A DNA stretch of 64,000 bases from JACMLD01 sp044227095 (GCA_044227095.1 JBGAFV010000001.1:3968001-4032000), one strand, 5' to 3'. Positions 35,636 to 46,140 are shown, numbered from the stretch's first letter. A program made the numbers and translations. Notes: generated by a model not told the origin, from the sequence alone.

Positions 35636-38059
35636 ATGATCAGAAATTATCTTAAGCTGGCCATCCGCAATCTTTTAAAATACAGGTTCATTTCTTTTAT
35701 TAATCTCTTTGGCCTCACAGTGGGCCTCACCTGCTGTTTGCTAATTGCTACTTATGTTCTTAATGAACTCAGTTACGATCGCTACAATAAAAATGCTGAT
35801 AACATTTACCGCGTTACGAGAAGTTTCAATAACCAGGACGGCGTTGTATCCTTAAAGCTTAGCACAGTCTCCCCTCCTTTCGGGTATTATCTTCCAACAG
35901 ATTTTCCTGAAATAAAAAAACTAACCCGCATGGTTGATTTTGGTACCGTGCCCATGCGCTACAAGGAAAAATTGCTCAGCGAAGACGATTTGTATTTTGC
36001 TGATGAAAACCTTTTTGATGTTTTTTCTGTGGATGTATTGAAAGGTAACCCCAAAACAGCTTTGTCAGATCCATATTCTGTAATGATGACTGAGGAAACT
36101 GCTAAGAAATATTTTGGCGATGAAGACCCGATTAATAAAGTGATACGCTGCAATAATATAGCAGATTTGAAAGTGACAGGTATTTACAAATCATTTCCAT
36201 CCAATGCGCATCTTCATCCGCCACTGATGGTTTCTTTTAATACTCTTAAGGATACTCTGATATACGGAGAAAAAAATCTGCGCACTAATTGGGGTAATAA
36301 TTCATTCTTTACTTATATACTGCTTCCGGAGAAATACGATCCTAATAAAATGATTGCACGTTTTCCTGCCTTTCTCGATAATCATATGGCTTCAAACTAC
36401 GGAGGAAAACAACCATCCAAATTTACAGCACTGCAATTGCAGAAGCTAACAGACATACACCTGTATTCGCACACAGATTATGAAGCAGAACCCAATAGCG
36501 ATATAAAACGTGTGTATGTTTTTGCTGCAGTTGCATTTTTTATTTTGCTGATTGCATGCATTAATTATATGAACCTTTCTACAGCACGTTCTGCTTTGCG
36601 TGCAAGAGAAATTGGCATTAGAAAAGTAATTGGCGCACAAAAAAAAGAACTGTTGTTTCAATTTTTAAGTGAATCTGTATTGCTAACCTGGGTTGCACTT
36701 ATACTTGCACTTGGCTTATTATATTTTGGAATTCCCTGGTTAAACAGAATGACAGATCAACATTTATCTGCTTCTATACTTTTCAAATGGCAGATACTGA
36801 TTCCTGTTATACTGGCGCCGTTTGTTATTGGCATAATCTCTGGCATTTATCCGGCATTGTTCATGTCCAGTTTTCAACCGGTGAAAACATTAAAAGGATT
36901 GGTGAGTACAGGTAAGAGCGGACTTTCTTTCCGCAAGGTGCTGGTGGTAACGCAATTTTCTATTTCTATTATACTGATTATAACTACAGCCGTTGTATTT
37001 CAGCAACTGCGATACATGCAGCAAAAATCGCTTGGGTTCGATCGTGAGCAAATTGTTGTAATGGACAATGCCCGTTCAACTGGAAACCAGTATGAAGCAT
37101 TTCGCAATGAATTAATGGCTGATGCTAATATAAAAGGCGCTACTTTAAGTTCACGCATACCAAGCGGAAGATTGCTCGATAATCAAGGGGCTTCTACACT
37201 TTCCGGTGATTCTCTTAAACCAACTACTACAGACATTAAGTATGTTGCTGTTGATTATGATTTTATTCCCACCTACAATATGCAAATGGCCGCCGGAAGA
37301 AATTTTGCAAAAGATTTTGGAACAGATTCTGCCAATTATATTTTAAATGAAACATCAGTAAAAGCACTTGGCTGGACTCCTGCACAGGCAGTAGGTAAAG
37401 ACTTTGTATATGGCGGAACAAGAGGCCATATAATAGGTGTTGTAAAAGATTTTCATTTTGAGAGCCTCCACCAGGAAATTGCGCCAATGATATTGATTTT
37501 AAGATCCATTGCAAGCCAGAATTTTAATAACCTCTCTATAAAAATTGCAGGTAAAAACCTGCCGGCAGCTCTTGCGCATATAGAAAATACCTGGAGGAAA
37601 TTTTTTCCTGAATCGCCATATCGCTCCACATTTCTCGATGCGGATTTTGATGCACTCTATAAATCAGAGCAGAAACAAGGCAGCATATTTACTGTGTTTT
37701 CCTGTGTAGCAATATTTATTGCATGCCTTGGACTTTTTGGCTTGTCTGCATTTTCTATTACGCAACGTGTAAAGGAAATTGGTGTGCGCAAAGTGCTTGG
37801 TGCAAGCACTAGCAGTATTGTTGGATTGTTGTCAAAAGATTTTTTAAAGCTGGTTGCTTTTGCCGCACTGTTTGCTTTTCCAATAGCTTGGTATGCCATG
37901 CACAATTGGTTGCAGGATTTTGCATACCGTATTAGCATGCCATGGTGGATTTTTATTGTGGCAGGCATTCTTGCAGCAGTTGTTGCTTTGGTTACCATTA
38001 GCTTCCAGGCAATAAAAGCAGCATTGAGCAACCCGGTGAAGAGTTTGAGAAGCGAATGA
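35636..38059 (+). CDS. ABC permease, MacB/FtsX type (P3)
   Basis: 807 residues. The N-terminus MIRNYLKLAIRNLLKYRF and the word LTVGLTCCLLIATYVLNELSYD put it with P4, P6 and P9 (GLTxG, ELSYD, INYMNLSTARSA-type FtsX 1), unlike P2. The FtsX 1 word is ACINYMNLSTARSALRAREIGIRKVIGA. The C-terminus is LSNPVKSLRSE, with Ser in place of the usual Thr. It follows P2 by 215 bp. Confidence 0.92.
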   Translation: MIRNYLKLAIRNLLKYRFISFINLFGLTVGLTCCLLIATYVLNELSYDRYNKNADNIYRVTRSFNNQDGVVSLKLSTVSPPFGYYLPTDFPEIKKLTRMVDFGTVPMRYKEKLLSEDDLYFADENLFDVFSVDVLKGNPKTALSDPYSVMMTEETAKKYFGDEDPINKVIRCNNIADLKVTGIYKSFPSNAHLHPPLMVSFNTLKDTLIYGEKNLRTNWGNNSFFTYILLPEKYDPNKMIARFPAFLDNHMASNYGGKQPSKFTALQLQKLTDIHLYSHTDYEAEPNSDIKRVYVFAAVAFFILLIACINYMNLSTARSALRAREIGIRKVIGAQKKELLFQFLSESVLLTWVALILALGLLYFGIPWLNRMTDQHLSASILFKWQILIPVILAPFVIGIISGIYPALFMSSFQPVKTLKGLVSTGKSGLSFRKVLVVTQFSISIILIITTAVVFQQLRYMQQKSLGFDREQIVVMDNARSTGNQYEAFRNELMADANIKGATLSSRIPSGRLLDNQGASTLSGDSLKPTTTDIKYVAVDYDFIPTYNMQMAAGRNFAKDFGTDSANYILNETSVKALGWTPAQAVGKDFVYGGTRGHIIGVVKDFHFESLHQEIAPMILILRSIASQNFNNLSIKIAGKNLPAALAHIENTWRKFFPESPYRSTFLDADFDALYKSEQKQGSIFTVFSCVAIFIACLGLFGLSAFSITQRVKEIGVRKVLGASTSSIVGLLSKDFLKLVAFAALFAFPIAWYAMHNWLQDFAYRISMPWWIFIVAGILAAVVALVTISFQAIKAALSNPVKSLRSE

Positions 38060-38109
38060 GATGAAAGCTGCAAGCTATTAGCTACTAGTCTTTAGTTTTT
38101 AATGAGCAG
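38060..38109. repeat. AGCT-rich simple repeat after P3
   Basis: A short run of AGCTGCAAGCTATTAGCTACTAG words directly follows the P3 stop codon. The words overlap and are partly self-complementary. No T-run follows. Confidence 0.4.
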
Positions 38110-38385
38110 CTTTTTTTAGCCATGCTTTAGAACATTATTGACCATCGTTGCGTCGCACATTTGTACAGCATAGCATTAAGCAGCAGGACGCAACAACTAA
38201 GAAAGCCCTGAAAGGGCGTAATTAATATAGCCCCGAATGAAATCCGGGGAATGCGATGTGAGGATTTCACACAACCCTGAAGGGGTTGAATAAAGGAGAT
38301 GAATTGATTTATACAGTTGAAGTGAGTGACACAACGATGATGCCCAAAGAACAAATGCCAGTAACAAAAAAATAAAACAAATCAA
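38110..38385 (+). repeat. Triple-hairpin intergenic repeat, copy 1 (both ends present)
   Basis: Left end module at 38110-38170 (CATCGTTGCGTCGCAC at 38143). Hairpin 1 GCCCTGAAAGGGC (38205-38217); hairpin 2 CCCCGAATGAAATCCGGGG (38231-38249, one mismatch in the stem); hairpin 3 CAACCCTGAAGGGGTTG (38272-38288). Right end GTGAGTGACACAACGATG (about 38322-38339), which is roughly the complement of the left end. It is the only copy with inverted ends on both sides. Confidence 0.75.
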
Positions 38386-38436
38386 TTACACAAGCCATTG
38401 CTAAAAGCTAATGGCTAACAGTTAAATGCTTTCTAC

Positions 38437-40812
38437 ATGCTAAAGAACTATTTTAAAATCGCATTGCGCAATCTGTGGCGCCACCGTGCTTTTTCGTTTA
38501 TTAATATTATGGGGTTGACGGTTGGATTAACAGCCTTCTTCTTAATATTTATGTACGTGCGGTTTGAACTTAGTTATGATGCTTTCAATACAAAAGCAGA
38601 TCGTATTTACAGGATTGTAGCAGATTTAAAAACACCTTCTGAAACCATTCACACAAGTGGGCCGGCATGGGCAGTAGGGCCTAACATAAAAGATGAATTT
38701 CCTGAGGTAGAATCTTTTGTGCGGGTAACCGGCAGCAGTTTGCTGGTAAGAAAAGGCGATATTAAATTCCAGGAAGAAAAATCAATGCTGGCCGATTCTG
38801 CTTTATTTCATGTTTTTGATTTTAAAATGCTGAAAGGAAACCCTGCAACAGCGCTGAAGGAACCCAACAGCATCGTATTTACGCAAACAGCTGCAAAAAA
38901 ATATTTTGGCAAAGAAGATCCGGTTGGACAAACATTGTTGCTTACCGGCGATGCTACCCCATCTAAAGTAACAGGAATTATAGAAGACATGCCGGAGAAT
39001 TCTATAGTAAAAGCAGATATGCTTGTATCTATGTCTACCCGAACATCTCATAGCAGCCTGGATAGCCAATGGGGAAATTATGGTAACAGAACTTTTGTAT
39101 TGCTGAAACCTAATACAAATCCAAATGCACTGGTAGCAAAACTGCCTGCGTTCCTGGAAAAACGCAATGGCGACGAAATGAAAAAGCTGCAGATGTTTCC
39201 AACATTATTATTTGAGCCGTTGCGAAATGTATACCTGTATTCTACACGTGATGGTAGCAAAACAGGTAATAGCAACAACGTGTATATATTTTCCATCATT
39301 GCTGTATTTATATTGGTAATTGCATGTATCAACTTTGTAAACCTTACCACTGCCCGATCGGCAGAACGGGCAAAAGAAGTGGGTATTAGAAAAGTAGTTG
39401 GCGCAGCACGTTCTCAATTAGCAAGGCAATTTATTGGAGAAAGCATATTGATTTGCATTATTGCTTTTATTCTTTCTGTTGTTGCTGCAGGTTTGTTGAT
39501 TTCGCCATTTAACCAACTTTCCGGTAAAATTATAAGCACAGGTCTTTTTCAGCATCCTTCTTATTTGTTGCTGCTTTTAGTAATAGCAATAGGCATTGGC
39601 GTACTGGCAGGTATTTATCCTGCGTTGGTATTGTCTTCATTTCAACCCGTAAAAGTATTAAAAGGAAGATTTGCTACCGGTACAAAAGGCATTCTTTTAC
39701 GCAAAGGTTTGGTGGTAGCACAGTTTACCATTTCTATCGCACTTATCATCGGTACTATCGTTGTGTATTCTCAAATGAAATTTATGCGTACACAGGATCT
39801 TGGTTTTAATAAAGAACAGAAACTAATTATAGATACCCATGGAGATCCTGCAAAAAACACACTCCGCCAAACAGTAGCCGCGTTGCCCAATATTATTTCT
39901 ACCTCGCTTACTGGTAGCGTGCCTGGAGGCGGAAACCCCGGTGCTTACTCGCAGGTAGAAAATAAAAAAGGCGATATGCAGATTGCCAACCTTGATTTGT
40001 ATTTCTGCGACTTTGATTACATACCTCAGTATAAAATTAAAATGGTAGCCGGCCGTGCGTTCTCTAAAGAAATGCTTACAGATACTACACAGGCAATGGT
40101 ACTGAATGAAACTGCAGTTAAACTTTTTGGCTATAGTTCTCCAAAAGATGCAATAGGCAGAAAGTTTGACCAATGGGGACGCAAAGGCACTATTATTGGC
40201 GTTACAGAAGATTTTCATTTCCGTTCGTTGCAGGAAGTGATTAAACCGCTAAGCATGCGTATTGAACCGGATGGCTGCGATTTATTATCTGTAAATATCA
40301 CCGCTTCTAATATTCCTGCTACCATAGCATCGGTTGAAAAAGCATGGAAGTCGCTAATACCTAACCGGCCTTTCAATTATTTTTTCCTTGATGAGTTTTT
40401 TGACAACCAATACCGCAGCGAAATACGCTTTGGCAAATTGTTTTTAAACTTTGCCTTGCTAGCCATCTTTATTTCCTGCCTGGGTTTATTAGGATTGGCT
40501 TCTTATAGCACTATGCAGCGCACCAAAGAAATTGGCGTACGCAAAGTAATGGGTGCTTCTGTAACAGGTATTGTAAACCTTTTATCTAAAGACTTTCTTA
40601 TACTGGTTTTGATTTCTTTCCTGATAGCAGCCCCTGTTGCATGGCTTGGTATGCATAGTTGGTTAAAAGATTTTGCTTACAGAATTGATCTTAGCTGGTG
40701 GGTATTTGTATTGTCAGGATTGCTTGCAGTGGCAATTGCGCTGGCAACTATTAGTGTGCAGGCCATTAAAGCAGCATTGGCAAACCCGGTGGTGAGTTTG
40801 AGAACGGAGTAA
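38437..40812 (+). CDS. ABC permease, MacB/FtsX type (P4)
   Basis: 791 residues. N-terminal word MLKNYFKIALRNLWRHRAFSF. FtsX 1 reads ACINFVNLTTARSAERAKEVGIRKVVGA; the second FtsX core is RTKEIGVRKVMGASV; the end is NPVVSLRTE, with Val instead of Lys. Periplasmic domain 1 includes TQTAAKKYFGKEDPVGQT, close to the same region of P3 and P6. The triple-hairpin repeat fills most of the 377-bp gap before it, and a 15-unit heptamer array follows its stop. Confidence 0.92.
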   Translation: MLKNYFKIALRNLWRHRAFSFINIMGLTVGLTAFFLIFMYVRFELSYDAFNTKADRIYRIVADLKTPSETIHTSGPAWAVGPNIKDEFPEVESFVRVTGSSLLVRKGDIKFQEEKSMLADSALFHVFDFKMLKGNPATALKEPNSIVFTQTAAKKYFGKEDPVGQTLLLTGDATPSKVTGIIEDMPENSIVKADMLVSMSTRTSHSSLDSQWGNYGNRTFVLLKPNTNPNALVAKLPAFLEKRNGDEMKKLQMFPTLLFEPLRNVYLYSTRDGSKTGNSNNVYIFSIIAVFILVIACINFVNLTTARSAERAKEVGIRKVVGAARSQLARQFIGESILICIIAFILSVVAAGLLISPFNQLSGKIISTGLFQHPSYLLLLLVIAIGIGVLAGIYPALVLSSFQPVKVLKGRFATGTKGILLRKGLVVAQFTISIALIIGTIVVYSQMKFMRTQDLGFNKEQKLIIDTHGDPAKNTLRQTVAALPNIISTSLTGSVPGGGNPGAYSQVENKKGDMQIANLDLYFCDFDYIPQYKIKMVAGRAFSKEMLTDTTQAMVLNETAVKLFGYSSPKDAIGRKFDQWGRKGTIIGVTEDFHFRSLQEVIKPLSMRIEPDGCDLLSVNITASNIPATIASVEKAWKSLIPNRPFNYFFLDEFFDNQYRSEIRFGKLFLNFALLAIFISCLGLLGLASYSTMQRTKEIGVRKVMGASVTGIVNLLSKDFLILVLISFLIAAPVAWLGMHSWLKDFAYRIDLSWWVFVLSGLLAVAIALATISVQAIKAALANPVVSLRTE

Positions 40813-40915
40813 TTAGTAATTAGGAATTAGGAATTAGGAACTAGGAATTAGGAATTAGGAATTAGGAATTAGGAATTAGGAATTAGGAATTAGGAATTAG
40901 GAATTAGGAATTAGG
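40811..40915 (+). repeat. 7-bp tandem repeat array, 15 units
   Basis: Units of AATTAGG run from the last base of the P4 stop codon region to 40915; the first unit is AATTAGT and one reads AACTAGG, the rest are identical. The same heptamer precedes the hairpin repeat in three other gaps with 7, 14 and 7 units, so copy number varies. Confidence 0.85.
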
Positions 40916-40920
40916 AATTG

Positions 40921-41125
40921 ATGTTTAGCGATGCAAGGTATGTTATAATTTGAACAAGCCCTGAAAGGGCTTAGTACATATAGCCACGGGTGAAACCCGT
41001 GGTGTAAATAGAATAGCAAGAACAACCCTGAAGGGGTTGAATAACGATGACCAATGAACAACAGTTGAAGTGAGTGACACAACGATGATGCCCAAAGAAC
41101 AAATGATGACAACCAAAAAATAAAA
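40921..41125 (+). repeat. Triple-hairpin intergenic repeat, copy 2
   Basis: Hairpin 1 AAGCCCTGAAAGGGCTT (40956-40972); hairpin 2 CCACGGGTGAAACCCGTGG (40984-41002); hairpin 3 CAACCCTGAAGGGGTTG (41023-41039); right end module GTGAGTGACACAACGATG at about 41070-41087, then CCCAAAGAACAAATG. It has no CATCGTTG end on the left; instead the heptamer array abuts it. Confidence 0.8.
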
Positions 41126-41130
41126 AATTC

Positions 41131-43527
41131 ATGCTTAAAAATTATTTCAAAATTGCATGGCGCAGTTTGGGTAAAAACAAAGTATCCTCATTTATAAATA
41201 TTGGCGGACTTGCAGTAGGTATGGCAGTGGCTATACTGATTGGTTTATGGATTTATGATGAGCTGTCGTTTGATAAATACCATAAAAACTACGACCGCAT
41301 TGCGCAAGTGATGCAATTGCAAACTTTCAATGGAAAAACTGGCGCACAGCAGGCTATACCGTTACCATTGGGTGGTGAATTGAGAACCAATTACGGCAGC
41401 AATTTTAAATACCTGGCCATGACTTCATGGGAAGGCGATCATATCCTAAGCAATGGCGATAAAAAGATTTCTGAAAATGGTTTTTTTATGGAGCCGCAGG
41501 GCCCAAGGATGCTTTCGCTTAAAATGCTAAAAGGAAATATTGATGGCCTGAAAGAAATGAATTCAATATTTATTTCTGCTTCTGTTGCAAAAGCTTTTTT
41601 TGATGATGAAGATCCAATTAATAAAGTATTCAAGTTTGATAATAAGCTGGAAGTAAAAGTAACCGGTGTCTATGAAGATTTGCCGCATAATACAAAGTTT
41701 GCCGATGTACATTTTATAACGCCGTGGGATTTGTACGTGTCATCAGAAAAATGGGTTCGGCGTTCGCAAACACAATGGGGCAATAATTCTTTTCAGCTAT
41801 TTGCGCAGATAGATGATAAATCCAATTTTGCGGCGGTTAATAAAAATATCATCAATGCAAAACTCAATAAAGTAGATCCTGAAGATAGAAAGTATAACTC
41901 GAGAATATTTTTACACCCCATGCGTGACTGGCATTTGCGTTCTGGTTGGGAAAATGGTGTTCAAAAAGGTGGATTGATTGAATATGTATGGCTTTTTGGC
42001 CTTGTAGGCTGTTTTGTTTTATTGCTTGCTTGTATCAATTTTATGAATTTGAGCACAGCACGTTCAGAAAAACGTGCAAAAGAAGTTGGTATAAGAAAAG
42101 CGGTAGGTTCAGTTCGCGGACAATTAATAACCCAGTTTTACAGTGAATCTTTATTGGTAGTTGTATTTGCTTTCCTGCTGGCAATAGTATTGGTAATACT
42201 TATCCTCCCCTGGTTTAATGATGTAGCCAGTAAACACTTGAGTATTCCATGGACAAACGCATTGTTTTGGATAGCTGGTATTGCGTTTACTTTATTAACA
42301 GGTCTTATAGCCGGAAGTTATCCTGCATTATATCTTTCTTCTTTTAACCCGGTAAAAGTTTTAAAAGGTACTTTTCGTGTTGGAAGATTTGCATCTGTAC
42401 CACGCAAAGTGCTGGTGGTACTTCAGTTTACTATTTCGCTTGCATTAATCATAGGTACTATCATTGTGTACAGCCAGGTTCAGTATTCTAAAAACCGGCC
42501 TATTGGTTATAACAGGGATGGTGTAATGATGGTAATGATGAAGTCGCCGGATTTTTATGGCAAGCTTGATGTAATAAGAACCGAATTAAAAGCTGAAGGT
42601 GTTATCCAGGAGATGGCGCAATCATCCAGTCCGTTAACATCTGTATGGTCTAACAATGGTGGCTTTAGCTGGGAAGGCAAAGATCCAAACCTGGATGCAG
42701 ATTTTGCTACCATCTGGGTTTCTCATGATTTTGGAAAAACAATTGGCTGGCAGTTTAAGGAAGGCCGTGATTTTTCAAGGGAGTTTGGAACCGATTCTAC
42801 AGGCATTGTGCTTAATGAATCGGCTGTTAAGTTTATGAATATAAAAGACCCTCTGGGCAAAATGATTAAATGGGGAGATGGGCCTAAAGCCGATAATCTT
42901 AAAGTGATAGGCATTATTAAAGACATGGTAATGCAGTCGCCCTACGAACCAGTAAAACAAACAATGTACCTGCTTAATAAAGACGAAGAGAATTGGTTTA
43001 TACTGAAATTGAATCCTGATAAAAGCGCCAGCGAAGCTGTTGCAAAAATTAGTGCAGTGTTTAGAAAAATAATCCCCTCCGCTCCTTTCGATTACAAATT
43101 CGCCGATGATGACTTTGCTAGAAAATTTGCTGCTGAAGAACGCATAGGAAAACTCTCTACTTTTTTTGCCGTACTGGCTGTATTTATCAGTTGCCTCGGT
43201 TTATTTGGCCTTGCTTCATTTGTAGCCGAGCAACGTACAAAAGAAATTGGTGTACGCAAAGTATTGGGCGCATCAGTAGCAAACTTGTGGGGCCTGCTTT
43301 CAAAAGACTTCGTTCTATTGGTAATCATTTCTTTTTTAATTGCAACACCGTTTGCATGGTGGTTTATGCAAAAATGGTTAATGAAGTATACATACCGTAC
43401 CAATATATCGTGGTGGATATTTGCCGCATCCGGAATTGGCGCAATGATTATTACTATATTGACAGTGAGTTTCCAGGCAATAAAAGCTGCGTTGGCTAAT
43501 CCGGTGAAGAGTTTAAGAACGGAATAG
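41131..43527 (+). CDS. ABC permease, MacB/FtsX type (P5)
   Basis: 798 residues, in a distinct subgroup with P8 and P12: GLAVGMAVAILIGLWIYDELSFDKYHKN at the start, a QTFNG word, and a periplasmic stretch holding GDKKISENGFFMEPQ. FtsX 1 is ACINFMNLSTARSEKRAKEVGIRKAVGS, with Ala-Val-Gly-Ser ending. The linker word KVLKGTFRVGRFASVPRKVL is nearly identical in P8. It ends NPVKSLRTE. Confidence 0.92.
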   Translation: MLKNYFKIAWRSLGKNKVSSFINIGGLAVGMAVAILIGLWIYDELSFDKYHKNYDRIAQVMQLQTFNGKTGAQQAIPLPLGGELRTNYGSNFKYLAMTSWEGDHILSNGDKKISENGFFMEPQGPRMLSLKMLKGNIDGLKEMNSIFISASVAKAFFDDEDPINKVFKFDNKLEVKVTGVYEDLPHNTKFADVHFITPWDLYVSSEKWVRRSQTQWGNNSFQLFAQIDDKSNFAAVNKNIINAKLNKVDPEDRKYNSRIFLHPMRDWHLRSGWENGVQKGGLIEYVWLFGLVGCFVLLLACINFMNLSTARSEKRAKEVGIRKAVGSVRGQLITQFYSESLLVVVFAFLLAIVLVILILPWFNDVASKHLSIPWTNALFWIAGIAFTLLTGLIAGSYPALYLSSFNPVKVLKGTFRVGRFASVPRKVLVVLQFTISLALIIGTIIVYSQVQYSKNRPIGYNRDGVMMVMMKSPDFYGKLDVIRTELKAEGVIQEMAQSSSPLTSVWSNNGGFSWEGKDPNLDADFATIWVSHDFGKTIGWQFKEGRDFSREFGTDSTGIVLNESAVKFMNIKDPLGKMIKWGDGPKADNLKVIGIIKDMVMQSPYEPVKQTMYLLNKDEENWFILKLNPDKSASEAVAKISAVFRKIIPSAPFDYKFADDDFARKFAAEERIGKLSTFFAVLAVFISCLGLFGLASFVAEQRTKEIGVRKVLGASVANLWGLLSKDFVLLVIISFLIATPFAWWFMQKWLMKYTYRTNISWWIFAASGIGAMIITILTVSFQAIKAALANPVKSLRTE

Positions 43528-43700
43528 AAGAAAGCTGCTAGTTACTAGCTACTAGCTACAAGCATAAGGCAAAAATATTTTTTGAGCCAGCAGACGAATA
43601 AGAATTAAGCATCGTTGCGTCGCACACTTGTACAGTATTTAGTTGGTCAACTTTTTAAAGCTTTTTAAATCAGACATCATCACATCAGAAATCAGCTATT
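43528..43700. repeat. Gap with a solo end module of the hairpin repeat
   Basis: After AGCTAC-type words (43530-43565), the module TTTTTTGAGCC...CATCGTTGCGTCGCACAC (CATCGTTG at 43610) appears alone, without hairpins. It matches the left end of copy 1 (38143) and the module at 55733. ATCAGACATC words precede the P6 start. Confidence 0.65.
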
Positions 43701-46088
43701 ATGATAAAGAACCTCCTGCTCGTTGCTTTTAGAAATCTTAAAAGAGATAAAAGTTATAGCCTGCTCAATATTCTTGGGCTTACCATTGGTATAAGTTTTA
43801 GCCTCTTCCTTATTTTTTATATTAAGGATGAACTGACGTATGATAAATACAATGAAAAGGCAGACAGGATTTTTCGTATCAACGCCTATATAAAAGAGAA
43901 AGATAAGGATATGATGAAATGGGTAAGCACTCCATTTCCGCTTGGGCCTGCATTAAAAAAAGATTATCCTGAAGTAGAAGAAGCAGTACGCTTTGTAGGT
44001 AATGGAAAGTATATGTTTAAGAATGGGGATCTTAGATTTTACGAAGACAAAATTTTTTATGCCGATAGTAATGTGTTTAATGTTTTCACGCATAAGTTTA
44101 TAGAGGGCAATCCAAAAACGGCATTGAATCTTCCAAAAACGGTGGTGCTAACACAAACGCTGGCAGAAAAATATTTTGGAAAAAATAAAAGTTATGTTGG
44201 AAAAATATTGCAGGATTCCAAGAATGAGAATTACACAGTAACGGCCGTAGTAAAAGATGTTCCTAAAAATTCCCACCTTATTTTCAATGCCCTTATTTCC
44301 AGAAATACATTGCCGCCAGATTTTGCCAATAACTGGGGTGGCTTTGGCTTTAGCACTTATGTTTTATTAAAACCAAATACAAATTCCGTAGCATTCGAGA
44401 AAAAACTGAAAGCATTGTACGATAAATACCTTGCTTCCATTTTTGTTCAATTTAATGTTAAGATTGATTTTGTTGTTCAAAATATTACTGCCATTCACCT
44501 GCATTCCGAAACAGCAGGTGAACCTGAAGAAGTAGGTAGCATGTCTTATATTTATATCTTCTCTGCAGTCGCATTTTTTATGTTGCTGATAGCATGTATT
44601 AATTACATGAATTTGACCACGGCACGTTCTGCACGAAGGGCAAAAGAAATTGGTATACGCAAAGTAAGTGGCTCTACAAAGCCGCAATTGGTAGCGCAGT
44701 TTTTGGTTGAGTCTACGCTTACTGCACTCTTAGCATTGATATTAAGCATTGGTGTTATTGCTTTGTTCCTTCCTTCATTTAATCAGCTTGCTGGTAAGTT
44801 TATTACGTTTAAAACATTGCTTGAACCGGGAACATTCTTAATTCTATTGGCGATTGTATTGTTTGTAGGTTTATTGGGCGGAAGCTATCCTGCGTTTTAC
44901 TTGTCAAAATTTAATCCCGTAAATATTCTTAAAGGGAGTTTATCCAAAGGTAGCAGCAATGCAGTGTTGCGCCGTGTACTTGTAGTAATACAGTTTAGCA
45001 TTTCTATGATAATGCTTATTTGTACATGGGTTGTATACGGACAATTGAAATACCTGCGCAATGTAGATCTTGGTTTTAATAAAGAACAGGTAATGTCTGT
45101 AAATGCAAATGCTGGTGGAGATCTTCGTTCAAAAATAATAGCATTTAAGGATGCAATAAGGACTAATCCGAATATTACTTCTATTAGCACTTCTCAAAAC
45201 ACACCTGGAAGCGGTGGTATAAATTTCAATTTGTTTTCTGTTGAAACAAAAACTGGTTTTATAGATCAGGGCCTGGATAATTACGGTATTGACGAAGACT
45301 TTGTAAAAACACTGGGCATGAAGATTGTAAACGGCCGCAATTTTACAGGACTTTCAGATACGCTGAGAAGCATTATCGTCAATGAAAATCTCGTAAAATA
45401 TTTTAAATGGGACAACCCAATAGGCAAACGGGTAAAATATCCCGGCGATACAACCGGTTATTATATGGAAGTAGTAGGTGTGGTAAAAGATTTTAACCAG
45501 AAATCTTTGTACAATCCTATTGCTCCCCTACTGTTGCGCTATAGCGCTAATAACAATAGTTTTCAATTAAAGCTGAATACAAAAAATGTAGCGGGGGCTG
45601 TTGCAAGCACAGAAAAAGCATGGAAAGCTGCATTTCCTGATCTTCCGTTTCAGTACACATTCCTCGACCAGGATTTTTATTCTCAGTATGCTGCTGATCA
45701 GAAAAGAGGAAAAATATTTACCAGCTTCTCTATTCTAACAATAATGATTACCTGTCTTGGTTTATTGGGGCTTGTAGCATTTACAACGCAGCAAAGGCAA
45801 AAGGAAATAAGCATTCGCAAAGTGATGGGTGCCGGTGTTGGTCAAATCATTCCATTAATCACTAACAACTTTATTTTGCTGGTTGGTATTTCCTGCCTGA
45901 TTGCATTTCCGGTAGCGTGGTTGTTTATGAGCAAATGGCTAAAAGTGTTTCCGTACAATACCGGTTTAAGCATTACACCATTCTTGCTTTCTGCAATTGT
46001 AGTGCTGGCCATTACAATGCTTACCGTAATATACCATACTATAAGAGCAGCGCTTAGCAACCCGGTGAAGAGTTTGAGAACGGAGTAA
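43701..46088 (+). CDS. ABC permease, MacB/FtsX type (P6)
   Basis: 795 residues. N-terminus MIKNLLLVAFRNLKRDKSYSL; word LTIGISFSLFLIFYIKDELTYD. FtsX 1 is ACINYMNLTTARSARRAKEIGIRKVSGS. FtsX 2 reads QRQKEISIRKVMGAGV, where most paralogues have TKEIGVRKVLGAS, and the C-terminal helices are the least conserved of the array (PYNTGLSITPFLLSAIV). A heptamer array of 7 units follows its stop codon. Confidence 0.9.
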   Translation: MIKNLLLVAFRNLKRDKSYSLLNILGLTIGISFSLFLIFYIKDELTYDKYNEKADRIFRINAYIKEKDKDMMKWVSTPFPLGPALKKDYPEVEEAVRFVGNGKYMFKNGDLRFYEDKIFYADSNVFNVFTHKFIEGNPKTALNLPKTVVLTQTLAEKYFGKNKSYVGKILQDSKNENYTVTAVVKDVPKNSHLIFNALISRNTLPPDFANNWGGFGFSTYVLLKPNTNSVAFEKKLKALYDKYLASIFVQFNVKIDFVVQNITAIHLHSETAGEPEEVGSMSYIYIFSAVAFFMLLIACINYMNLTTARSARRAKEIGIRKVSGSTKPQLVAQFLVESTLTALLALILSIGVIALFLPSFNQLAGKFITFKTLLEPGTFLILLAIVLFVGLLGGSYPAFYLSKFNPVNILKGSLSKGSSNAVLRRVLVVIQFSISMIMLICTWVVYGQLKYLRNVDLGFNKEQVMSVNANAGGDLRSKIIAFKDAIRTNPNITSISTSQNTPGSGGINFNLFSVETKTGFIDQGLDNYGIDEDFVKTLGMKIVNGRNFTGLSDTLRSIIVNENLVKYFKWDNPIGKRVKYPGDTTGYYMEVVGVVKDFNQKSLYNPIAPLLLRYSANNNSFQLKLNTKNVAGAVASTEKAWKAAFPDLPFQYTFLDQDFYSQYAADQKRGKIFTSFSILTIMITCLGLLGLVAFTTQQRQKEISIRKVMGAGVGQIIPLITNNFILLVGISCLIAFPVAWLFMSKWLKVFPYNTGLSITPFLLSAIVVLAITMLTVIYHTIRAALSNPVKSLRTE

Positions 46089-46135
46089 TTAGTAATTAGT
46101 AATTAGTAATTAGTAATTAGGAATTAGGAATTAGG
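46087..46135 (+). repeat. 7-bp tandem repeat array, 7 units
   Basis: Early units are AATTAGT and later ones AATTAGG. The array begins at the P6 stop codon, as the 15-unit array does at P4. Confidence 0.8.
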
Positions 46136-46140
46136 AATTG

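Noticed and set aside
40811..41125. CRISPR-like array
   Set aside because: The tandem units are 7 bp with no spacers, and the hairpins are single copies per gap; no cas genes are present.
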